Part shown: in pieces, positions 1 to 6,814 of the stretch
Layout: each line of letters starts with the position of its first letter
Numbering within the stretch: position 1 is the first letter of the stretch
Translations under genes and position numbers: made by a program
The notes under the pieces: model-generated
Database searches by the model: none
Seen by the model: only the letters and a program-made list of their open reading frames with translations
Told to the model about the DNA's origin: nothing
Assembly: GCA_946627905.1 (NCBI GenBank)
Contig: CAMOVY010000027.1
Span: forward strand, 1-10,377
Source of the DNA: an uncultured Clostridia bacterium
Lineage (GTDB): Bacteria > Bacillota > Clostridia > Christensenellales > Borkfalkiaceae
Length of the DNA stretch: 10,377 nt
Reading direction: 5' to 3'

Positions 1-2106
1 CCCGAAGAAGTGATAGCGAGAAATTACGTTTTGGAAGAAAAGCCCGACTGTGTTATCAACATAATCGACGCAACGAATTTAGAGCGCAACCTGTATTTAA
101 CCACGCAGATAATGGAAATAGACGTTCCTATGGTAATAGCGCTCAATATGATGGACGCTGTGGAAAAGCAGGGCGACAAAATAGACGCAAAAGCGCTTGA
201 AAGCAAACTCGGCGTGCCCGTGGTTTCTATTTCCGCGTTAAAGGGCGCGGGGCTAACGGAACTTATGGACAGGGCGTATGAAACGAGTAAAACGCCGCGC
301 AAAGGCAGAACGGTGTTAGAACACGGCGCGCTTGCGCATTTAATCACCGACGTTAAAATCGCTTTGGACGGGCAGGGAGTAGAAAATCCCTTGTTCCACG
401 CGGTAAAACTTGCGGAAGAAGACGAACTCGAAGTAAAAGCGCATAAAGACACGGTCAAAATGGTCGAAGAGTTTAAAAAGACCTTTAAAGACGACACTTT
501 CGGGGACGATTTCGAGGCTTTAATCGCGGACGGCAGATATAAATACATATCGGAAAACTTTTCGTCTGTCATAACCAAAAAGAACAAAGAAAAGTTTGCT
601 TCGACCAAATCGGATAAAGCGGATAAGGTATTAACGCATAAGGTTTGGGGTATACCTATCTTTTTAGTCGTACTGTTCGCCATTTTCCATTGTACTTTCA
701 GCGAAGACTTTTTGTATCTCGGTAAAATTTTCGGGTTTGCGTCTTTAGAAGACCTGGGCGTAAACACCGAAGCGTTCGGCGGTAAACTGCTCGCTTGTTT
801 TTACGACGGCGCGGTATTCTCACCCGGTGTAATAATAAATAACCTGTGGAACGACATAATAGTAGAGTACGCGTTCGGCTGGCTTGTAGACATAATCGCG
901 GAAAGCGGTATGGCTGGTTGGGCGATAGGCTTACTTAACGACGGTGTTATAGAAGGCTTAAAAGCGGTGCTTTCCTTCCTGCCGCCGATACTCGTACTTT
1001 TCCTGTTCTTCTCCATTTTGGAAGATTCCGGTTATATGGCGCGTATCGCGTTTATACTCGACAGGATGTTCAGAAAATTCGGGCTTTCGGGCAGGGCGTT
1101 TTTACCTATGATAATGGGCTTCGGCTGTTCCGTTCCCGCTATGATAAACACGAGAACTTTGGCGGACGATAAAGAACGCGCGGCGACCATCAGGGTAATA
1201 CCTTTCTTCTCCTGCGGCGCAAAATTGCCTATCCTTACCGCGGTTGCGGGTGCGATAGTAGCCTATTTCGGCGTAGGAAACGCAGACCTTATCACTTACG
1301 GTATGTATCTCTTGGGCATTGTTTCCGCTATCCTTGCGGTACTCTTTATGAGAAATACCACGCTTAAAGGCGAAACGCCGCCCTTTATAATGGAACTTCC
1401 CGCATATCACGCGCCGCAGTTCAAAAACCTGATGATACACCTTTGGGATAAGACAAAACACTTCGTTAAAAAGGCGTTCACGATAATCGTCGCGTCGACT
1501 ATCGTTATCTGGGTGCTTTCGCACTTCTCGTTCTCTTGGAGATTTTTGGAAGACGAACAGGTTAACGAAAGTATTTTGGCACAACTTTCGATGCTCGTTC
1601 AACCGATATTTACGCCGCTTGGCTTCGGCAGTCAGTTAGGGCAGTTCGGCTGGGTATTCGTAGTAGCGGCAATTTCGGGACTTATCGCAAAGGAAAACGT
1701 TATAGCGACGTTCGCAACCTTGGCGGCTTGCCTTGCGGCGGTTGCGGCGCTCGATTTGACGGGGCTTGACATAGAGGCGGAAGAAGGTATCGACGCGGTT
1801 CAGGCGATGATACAGGCAACGGGCATAGGCGTTCCGGGGTTAATAGCGTTTATCGCGTTTAATATGACGACTATTCCGTGCTTTGCGGCGGTAGGTACTG
1901 CTAAAGCCGAACTTATGAATAACAAGTCCTATCACGGCACGCTTATCTTCTGGATAGTTTCAAGTTTCATTGTCGCGGCGGCGGTATATACGATAGGGTC
2001 TTGGTGGTGGACGGCGTTTATATGGGCGGTTGCGGTTGCAATAACCGTGTACCTTGTGGTATTATATAATAAAAAGGCGAACGCTAAATTAAACGACCAC
2101 GAGTAA
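1..2106 (+). CDS. feoB: Ferrous iron transporter FeoB (5' end outside window)
   Basis: Inner-membrane Fe(II) uptake protein with a cytosolic GTPase domain fused to a membrane permease. The reading frame is open from base 1, so the true start and the G1-G3 motifs (P-loop, DxxG) lie upstream; the GTG at 10 is not the start. Visible in-window: 701 residues. Residues 1-35 match the FeoB G-domain after G3 (EEVIARNY, then DATNLERNLYLTTQ); G4 is NMMD (49-52) and G5 is SALKG (78-82). A charged helical cytosolic region follows (about 85-205), then the permease from about residue 215. The permease has two gate repeats, one with LEDSGYMARIAF then GFGCSVPAMINTRTL and one with PFFSCGAKLPI, each with the conserved cysteine. 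Later conserved pieces are LIAKENVIATF and the NMTTIPC segment, ending in a hydrophobic helix and a short basic tail. Length fits ordinary FeoB (roughly 700-800 residues). The next gene starts 22 bp downstream, so co-transcription is likely. No promoter or feoA is in view. Identification is secure. Confidence 0.97.
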   Translation, partial: PEEVIARNYVLEEKPDCVINIIDATNLERNLYLTTQIMEIDVPMVIALNMMDAVEKQGDKIDAKALESKLGVPVVSISALKGAGLTELMDRAYETSKTPRKGRTVLEHGALAHLITDVKIALDGQGVENPLFHAVKLAEEDELEVKAHKDTVKMVEEFKKTFKDDTFGDDFEALIADGRYKYISENFSSVITKKNKEKFASTKSDKADKVLTHKVWGIPIFLVVLFAIFHCTFSEDFLYLGKIFGFASLEDLGVNTEAFGGKLLACFYDGAVFSPGVIINNLWNDIIVEYAFGWLVDIIAESGMAGWAIGLLNDGVIEGLKAVLSFLPPILVLFLFFSILEDSGYMARIAFILDRMFRKFGLSGRAFLPMIMGFGCSVPAMINTRTLADDKERAATIRVIPFFSCGAKLPILTAVAGAIVAYFGVGNADLITYGMYLLGIVSAILAVLFMRNTTLKGETPPFIMELPAYHAPQFKNLMIHLWDKTKHFVKKAFTIIVASTIVIWVLSHFSFSWRFLEDEQVNESILAQLSMLVQPIFTPLGFGSQLGQFGWVFVVAAISGLIAKENVIATFATLAACLAAVAALDLTGLDIEAEEGIDAVQAMIQATGIGVPGLIAFIAFNMTTIPCFAAVGTAKAELMNNKSYHGTLIFWIVSSFIVAAAVYTIGSWWWTAFIWAVAVAITVYLVVLYNKKANAKLNDHE

Positions 2107-2128
2107 AAGTAATTTAAGGGGGTAAAGT

Positions 2129-2302
2129 ATGAAACCCGTTGAAATTATAATTATAATCGCTGCGGCGGCAATCGTCGTGGGCGTAATCGTCGCCGCGATA
2201 ATCAGAAAAAAGAAGGGCATAAGTTCCTGCGACTGTGATTGCGGCTGTTGTTCGCATTGTAAAGGTTGCGGAATAAAAAAGCCCGAAGAAGAGAAAAAAT
2301 AG
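2129..2302 (+). CDS. FeoB-associated Cys-rich membrane protein
   Basis: A 57-residue protein starting at an ATG with a strong Shine-Dalgarno (AAGGGGGT, 2116-2123, five bases before the ATG). Residues 4-25 are almost entirely Ile, Val and Ala, forming one membrane-spanning helix; RKKK (26-29) follows, giving an expected cytosolic C-terminus. The tail holds seven cysteines in 14 residues: C34, C36, C38, C40, C41, C44 and C47, with H43 among them, then a charged end (PEEEKK). This layout and its place directly after feoB match the known FeoB-associated Cys-rich family (Pfam FeoB_associated). The family's function is unproven; a metal-binding role in Fe(II) transfer at FeoB is inference. The next gene (copper ATPase) starts 7 bp after the stop, so translation may be coupled. 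The cysteine cluster could equally bind Cu(I) or Zn(II). The gene is short enough to be missed by length-filtered gene calling. Confidence 0.88.
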   Translation: MKPVEIIIIIAAAAIVVGVIVAAIIRKKKGISSCDCDCGCCSHCKGCGIKKPEEEKK

Positions 2303-2309
2303 GTTATAT

Positions 2310-4697
2310 ATGACCAAACAGAAATTCGACGTAGGCGGCATGAGTTGTGTCGCCTGCGCGTTAGGAATAGAAAAAGCAATCAAAAGGCTTGACGGGGTAA
2401 AGACGGCGGAAGTTTCGCTCCTTGAAAAGTCAATGATTGTTATATACGACGAGTGCGCGCTCTCAATAGAAAAAATAATCGCTACGGTGGAAAAACTTGG
2501 CTACACCGCGGCGATTTTCGGTACTCAAGAAAACAAATATTCTGACGCGAAAAAACTTAAAAAACGCTTTATAGTCTCGCTTTGCTTTTTGCTGCCGCTT
2601 ATCTATCTTTCAATGTTTAAGATGTTCGGCGCGCCGACGTTTGAAAATATTTCCGCGTTAGGCGAAAAAGCGGGGCTTATAGTAGATTACGCCTTGCAAT
2701 TTGTTTTCGCAAGCGTTATAATCGCTGTAAACTTTATATTTTACAAAAGCGGGGTGCGCGCGGTAAAAAATCTTTCGCCGAATATGGATACTCTGGTGTT
2801 TTTAGGCTCGTTCACCGCGTACATTTACAGCATCGTAATGTCCGTTTTGATTATAGCGGGTGGCGCGGACAAAACGCACGTGTTTTTCGAGTCGGCGGCG
2901 ATGGTAATAACTCTCGTCGATTTAGGCAAGTATTTAGAAGAGATTTCCAAGCGCAAAACGGGCGCGGAAATAGATAAACTCAACAAACTTCTGCCTAAAG
3001 TGATAACGCGCATTGTCGGCGATAAGGAAGAAACGGTTTTAACTGCCGACTTAAAACAAGGCGATATTATTCTTTTAAAACAGGGCGATTACTGCCCCGT
3101 GGACGGGGTGGCGCTAAAAGGGCTTGCGTGGGTAGATAAGTCCGCCATAACGGGCGAAAGTATCCCCGAAGAAGCGGCGGAAAACTACCGTATAGTGTCC
3201 GGCAGTATTGTTAAATCGGGGTATTTAACCGTTAAATGCGAAAACGTCGGCGAAAACACCTTGTTTTCAAAAATAGTGGAAACGGTAAAGGCGGCGGGCG
3301 CAAGCAAAGTGCCTATGCAAAAGTTTGCGGACAGGGTGTCGGCGGTATTCGTGCCTATAGTAGTATTTATCGCCGCGCTGACTTTTATATTGCAACTTGC
3401 GATAGGTGGCGACCTTAATCACGCGTTTAAATGTACGATAAGCGTTATAGTTATATCCTGCCCGTGCGCGTTAGGCTTAGCTACCCCCGTAGCGGTAATG
3501 GCGGCGACGGGCAAGGCGGCGGCACTAGGTATTTTATTTAAAGACGGCGAAACTTTGCAGAACGCGCGCAGAATAAACTGCGTGTTAATGGATAAAACCG
3601 CGACCATTACAGAAGGCAAGCCTAAAGTTTCAGACTTTGTCAATCTGTCAGGCAGAACGGACGGGGAAATTTTTGCAATCGCCGCGGCACTCGAAAAGCC
3701 GTCTAATCACCCGTTATCGGTTGCGATAGCGGAGTTTTGCGGCAGTACCGAAAAGCAAGTGGAAAACTATTCTTATCAGGTGGGCAAAGGCATAACGGGC
3801 GAAGTGGACGGCAAGATTTATTCTCTCGGTAGTTTCGGTGTAGAAGCGGAAAAGTATTTTGCAGATAAAACCGCCGTCGCGCTTACTAGGGGCGGAAAAA
3901 CGCTTGCCGTATTCGGTATAGCGGACGCGGTAAAATCTGACAGCCGCGCGGCGATAACCGCGATGCGCGAAACGGGCATAACGCCCGTTATGATAACGGG
4001 CGACGGAGAGAGCGCGGCAAAGAGCGTGGCTTTCGCTACGGGAATAAAAGAATACGAATATTCGGTGCTTCCTAACGGCAAAGCCGAACAGGTGCAAAAA
4101 TATCGGGATAAGGGCTACTATACGGCGTTCGTCGGGGACGGAATAAACGATAGCCCCGCGCTTAAAGCCGCCGATATAGGTATAGCGATGGGCGGCGGCA
4201 CGGATATAGCGATAGAAAGTTCCGACGCGGTGATAGTCGGCGGCTCGCTTACGAAAGTCGTAGAAGCGATAAATTTAAGCAAAAAAGCCGTGCGTATAAT
4301 AAAAGAAAATCTGTTCTGGGCGTTCTTTTATAACGTTATAATGATACCCGTAGCGGCGGGCGCGCTGGCGTTTATAGGGGTAGTGTTCGAGCCGTGGATT
4401 GCGGCAACGTGTATGAGCGTAAGTTCGCTGTTCGTGGTTTTAAACGCGTTAAGGATAAACGGGCATGGCAACAAGCCCGACGAGAAGAAATCAAAAGGAG
4501 ACGGAAAAATGGAATTAAAAGTAGAAGGTATGATGTGCGAACATTGTAAAAAGCGGGTTTTAGAAGCGGTATTAAGCGTAGAAGGCGTAAAATCCGCAGA
4601 AGTAAACCTTAAAAAGAAAAAGGTGGCAGTTTACGGCACGGCGGATATAAACGCTGTAATCGCGGCTATAACCGCGGCGGGATACGAAGTCAAATAG
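2310..4697 (+). CDS. copA: Copper-exporting P1B-type ATPase with N- and C-terminal HMA domains
   Basis: ATP-driven Cu(I) exporter of the inner membrane, 795 residues. Domains in order: HMA copper-binding domain (3-70; GGMSCVAC, C13 and C16); transmembrane helices from about 87; actuator domain with TGES (281-284); metal-site helix with CPC (384-386); phosphorylation site D428; nucleotide domain with the HP motif (467-468) and GxGxxG (492-497); hinge motif GDGIND (609-614); last helices with YN (674-675) and MSVSS (702-706); a polar linker (718-733); a second HMA (734-795; GMMCEHC, C743 and C746). CPC, YN and MSxSS together are the P1B-1 signature for Cu(I)/Ag(I). Two motifs are odd: DKTAT at 428-432 (family DKTGT) and TGDG at 563-566 (usual TGDN). 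The start lies 7 bp after the previous stop with only a weak Shine-Dalgarno, suggesting coupling to it. No CopY or CsoR regulator is visible. The family call is firm; full activity is less certain because of the altered motif. Confidence 0.95.
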   Translation: MTKQKFDVGGMSCVACALGIEKAIKRLDGVKTAEVSLLEKSMIVIYDECALSIEKIIATVEKLGYTAAIFGTQENKYSDAKKLKKRFIVSLCFLLPLIYLSMFKMFGAPTFENISALGEKAGLIVDYALQFVFASVIIAVNFIFYKSGVRAVKNLSPNMDTLVFLGSFTAYIYSIVMSVLIIAGGADKTHVFFESAAMVITLVDLGKYLEEISKRKTGAEIDKLNKLLPKVITRIVGDKEETVLTADLKQGDIILLKQGDYCPVDGVALKGLAWVDKSAITGESIPEEAAENYRIVSGSIVKSGYLTVKCENVGENTLFSKIVETVKAAGASKVPMQKFADRVSAVFVPIVVFIAALTFILQLAIGGDLNHAFKCTISVIVISCPCALGLATPVAVMAATGKAAALGILFKDGETLQNARRINCVLMDKTATITEGKPKVSDFVNLSGRTDGEIFAIAAALEKPSNHPLSVAIAEFCGSTEKQVENYSYQVGKGITGEVDGKIYSLGSFGVEAEKYFADKTAVALTRGGKTLAVFGIADAVKSDSRAAITAMRETGITPVMITGDGESAAKSVAFATGIKEYEYSVLPNGKAEQVQKYRDKGYYTAFVGDGINDSPALKAADIGIAMGGGTDIAIESSDAVIVGGSLTKVVEAINLSKKAVRIIKENLFWAFFYNVIMIPVAAGALAFIGVVFEPWIAATCMSVSSLFVVLNALRINGHGNKPDEKKSKGDGKMELKVEGMMCEHCKKRVLEAVLSVEGVKSAEVNLKKKKVAVYGTADINAVIAAITAAGYEVK
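4496..4500 (+). promoter_or_regulatory. Internal Shine-Dalgarno (AGGAG) inside copA
   Basis: AAAAGGAG (4493-4500) sits inside the copA reading frame, in codons for the linker between the last transmembrane helix and the C-terminal HMA domain, eight bases before the in-frame ATG at 4509. It decides whether the HMA domain can be made as a free protein. Most other Lys/Gly stretches in the gene lack such a site followed by ATG. Confidence 0.55.
4509..4697 (+). CDS. Possible nested CopZ-like copper chaperone from an internal in-frame start in copA
   Basis: The last 62 codons of copA begin with an ATG (M734 of the ATPase) preceded by AGGAG at 4496-4500 with eight bases of spacing, as good a ribosome binding site as those of the separate genes here. 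The product would be exactly one HMA domain: MELKVEGMMCEHC at the start, a beta-alpha-beta-beta-alpha-beta-like pattern, and GYEVK at the end, the size and layout of free CopZ/Atx1 chaperones that carry Cu(I) to CopA. The binding cysteines would be C10 and C13. Upstream lies a polar, Lys/Gly-rich linker with no domain. What is seen is the site and the domain; separate translation is inference. The alternative is that the Shine-Dalgarno is a relic of an ancestral separate copZ that fused with copA, or that chance placed an AAAGGAG in a Lys-Gly-Asp linker. Confidence 0.5.
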   Translation: MELKVEGMMCEHCKKRVLEAVLSVEGVKSAEVNLKKKKVAVYGTADINAVIAAITAAGYEVK

Positions 4698-4713
4698 AAT
4701 TTTCGGTTAATAA

Positions 4714-4747
4714 AGCGCGGCGCGGGCAGTTTTGCCCGCGCCGCGCT
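4714..4747 (+). terminator. Hairpin terminator after copA
   Basis: A perfect 15-bp inverted repeat (AGCGCGGCGCGGGCA at 4714-4728, its complement at 4733-4747) with loop GTTT, starting 17 bases after the copA stop. The trailing sequence is ATATTTAAG, so the U-tract is poor, but the stem is very stable and the place is right for ending the iron/copper transcript before the topoisomerase promoter. Confidence 0.8.
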
Positions 4748-4782
4748 ATATTTAAGTCCGTAAATAAAAATATTATTTTTAC

Positions 4783-4811
4783 TTGAAAAAAACCACAAGA
4801 TAATGTATAAT
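4783..4811 (+). promoter_or_regulatory. Sigma-A promoter of the topoisomerase pair
   Basis: TTGAAA (-35, 4783-4788) and TATAAT (-10, 4806-4811) with the ideal 17-base spacer. Transcription would start near 4818, leaving about 30 untranslated bases before the ATG at 4848. The region just upstream is an A/T-rich stretch (about 4760-4782) resembling an UP element. It lies between the copA terminator and the B-subunit gene, so the pair is its own transcription unit. Confidence 0.85.
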
Positions 4812-4837
4812 GAAAAAGTATTCTACACAAGACTTAT

Positions 4838-4844
4838 AGGAGAG
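4838..4844 (+). promoter_or_regulatory. Ribosome binding site that sets the B-subunit start
   Basis: AGGAGAG lies three bases before the ATG at 4848 (five from the AGGAG core). The in-frame ATG at 4803 has no such site and overlaps the -10 box, upstream of the expected transcription start, so it cannot be on this transcript. This fixes the start at 4848. Confidence 0.85.
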
Positions 4845-4847
4845 AAA

Positions 4848-6800
4848 ATGGCAAAGGGCAGTTATAGTGCGGAAGATATTAAGATATTAGAAGGGCTTGA
4901 CGCGGTGCGTATGCGCCCCGGTATGTATATCGGAACGACCAGCGTTAAAGGTCTTCATCATATTTTGTGGGAAATAGTCGACAACGCCATAGACGAAGCG
5001 GCGAACGGCTACTGCAACCGTATAGAAGTAAAACTCTATAAAGACGGCAGCGCTTCGGTAGAAGATAACGGCAGGGGGATACCGACCGATATTCACCCGA
5101 AGTCGGGCGTTTCGGGCGTACAGGTCGTATTTACCCAACTGCACGCGGGCGGCAAGTTCGGCGACGGGAATTATCAGTTTTCGGGCGGACTGCACGGCGT
5201 GGGCGCGTCGGTTACCAACGCGCTTTCGGAGTGGTTAAAGGTCGAAGTGTATAGAAACACCGTTTATAAAATGGAGTTTCATAGTTTTTTAGACGAAAAG
5301 ACGGGCAAAATCAAATCGGGCGTTCCGATATCGCCGCTTGTAGATACCAAGGTAAAAACCAAAAAACGCGGTACGTTCGTCAGGTTTAAGCCTGACGCCA
5401 GAGTGTTCGAAACGGTAGAGTTTTCCATCGAAAGCATATTAAAGCGTTTACGCGAACTTGCGTTTTTAAACAAAGGTTTAACCATAGATTTTTACGACGA
5501 AAACACCGACTTCCACCGGGTATACGAATACGAAGGCGGGCTTTCGGACTTTATAAAATACGCAAACGAAGGTAAGACTATTCTTTACGGCGAACCCTTA
5601 TACGCCAAAGCCGAAAAGGACGGAATAATAGTAGAATTTGCTATTCAGCACACCGACGCGTATACGGACAGCGTGTTTTCCTACGTCAACAATATTCCGA
5701 CGGGCGAAGGCGGTATGCACGAAACGGGTTTCCGTTCGGGTTTAACGCGCTGTTTCAACGATTACGCACGGGAACATAACCTGTTAAAGGATAAAGACGA
5801 TAATCTTTTGGGCGACGATTTTAAAGAAGGGTTGACGGCTATAATCTCGGTCAAAATGCAGAACGTTCAGTTCGAAGGGCAGACTAAAAACAAACTCGGC
5901 AATCCCGAAGCGCGCCCCGCGGTAGAGTACGTCGTTATAAACGAACTTTCTCTGCTTATGAAAAACAAAAAACTCGGCAAGACTTTCGATACCATAATAA
6001 ATAAGGCGCTGGGCGCGGCAAAAGTAAGACTTGCCGCCAAAAAGGCAAAAGAACTCGCCCGCGCTACGAAAAGCCTTGAGAGTGCGAATTTAGTCGGTAA
6101 ACTCGCCGCGTGTTCGGGCAGAAAACCGGAACTTAACGAGCTGTTTATCGTGGAAGGGGACTCTGCGGGCGGCAGCGCAAAGCAGGCGCGCGTCCGCCAG
6201 ACGCAGGCAATCTTGCCCCTTCGTGGTAAACCCCTGAACGTAGAAAAGAAAAAACTCGACCAGATTTTACAGAACGAAGAAATAAGGACTATTATTTCCG
6301 CACTCGGTACGGGGATAGGTTCGGACTTTAATTTAGACGACCTTAAATTTCATAAAGTCATAATACTTTCGGACGCGGACGTGGACGGCAGTCATATCCG
6401 CATACTTTTATTAACTTTCTTTTTCCGTTATATGCGCGAACTTATCAACGAAGGGCACGTGTATATCGGTATGCCGCCCCTTTATAAGGTGTATAAGGGA
6501 AACGTGGAAGAATATGCGTACGACGACAAAGAACTTGCCGAAAAGATTGAAAAAGTAGGCAGGGGATATCAGATACAGCGGTATAAAGGACTTGGCGAAA
6601 TGGACGCCGCGCAATTATGGGAAACGACTATGGACCCCGCTAAACGCAACCTTATGCAGGTCAATATAGAAGACGCGGCGGAAGCGGACAGGCTTATCAC
6701 CGTTTTAATGGGCGACGAAGTAGCCGAGCGTAAAAAATATATATTCGAGCACGCGGACTTTGACAGGGTGGATAAGTTCGCAAAAATCAAACGTTCTTAA
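4848..6800 (+). CDS. parE: Type IIA DNA topoisomerase subunit B (ParE/GyrB family, topoisomerase IV type favoured)
   Basis: ATPase and metal-binding subunit of a DNA gyrase or topoisomerase IV, 650 residues from the ATG at 4848. GHKL ATPase domain: WEIVDN with catalytic-base E42, VEDNGRG with D73, GGLHGVGAS (113-121). Transducer domain with the QTK loop (345-347). TOPRIM domain: EGDSAGG (436-442) and DADVDG (509-514), holding the Mg-binding acidic residues. C-terminal part: QRYKGLGEM (577-585) and QLWETTMDP (589-597). The short C-terminus without insertion is the Gram-positive type. GyrB-like features are PLNVEK and SALGTGIG; ParE-like features are NALSEWL, the VGRGYQIQRYKGLGEM stretch and NIEDAAEAD. 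With the partner lacking a GyrA box I favour topoisomerase IV; many pipelines would name it gyrB. Minor oddity: GGMHETGF where GGTHE is usual. The A-subunit gene follows 14 bp later. Family certain, gyrase versus topo IV not. Confidence 0.92.
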   Translation: MAKGSYSAEDIKILEGLDAVRMRPGMYIGTTSVKGLHHILWEIVDNAIDEAANGYCNRIEVKLYKDGSASVEDNGRGIPTDIHPKSGVSGVQVVFTQLHAGGKFGDGNYQFSGGLHGVGASVTNALSEWLKVEVYRNTVYKMEFHSFLDEKTGKIKSGVPISPLVDTKVKTKKRGTFVRFKPDARVFETVEFSIESILKRLRELAFLNKGLTIDFYDENTDFHRVYEYEGGLSDFIKYANEGKTILYGEPLYAKAEKDGIIVEFAIQHTDAYTDSVFSYVNNIPTGEGGMHETGFRSGLTRCFNDYAREHNLLKDKDDNLLGDDFKEGLTAIISVKMQNVQFEGQTKNKLGNPEARPAVEYVVINELSLLMKNKKLGKTFDTIINKALGAAKVRLAAKKAKELARATKSLESANLVGKLAACSGRKPELNELFIVEGDSAGGSAKQARVRQTQAILPLRGKPLNVEKKKLDQILQNEEIRTIISALGTGIGSDFNLDDLKFHKVIILSDADVDGSHIRILLLTFFFRYMRELINEGHVYIGMPPLYKVYKGNVEEYAYDDKELAEKIEKVGRGYQIQRYKGLGEMDAAQLWETTMDPAKRNLMQVNIEDAAEADRLITVLMGDEVAERKKYIFEHADFDRVDKFAKIKRS

Positions 6801-6814
6801 AGGCGGTACGTTAA

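Noticed and set aside
10..12. GTG at base 10 as the start of feoB
   Set aside because: The frame is open to base 1 and codes PEE before it, which continues FeoB homology; the GTPase G1-G3 motifs must be upstream.
24..767. Long open frames on the minus strand within feoB, copA and the topoisomerase genes (for example 24-767, 3714-4097, 7888-8478)
   Set aside because: They mirror strongly supported + strand genes, have no ribosome binding site or recognisable domain, and their composition follows from the sense codons.
2547..2567. A-rich stretch (two AAAAAA runs) after the first HMA domain of copA as an E. coli-like frameshift site
   Set aside because: Neither run fits the X-XXY-YYZ slippery form in frame; a -1 shift leads to an 18-codon hydrophobic extension, and no pseudoknot was evident.
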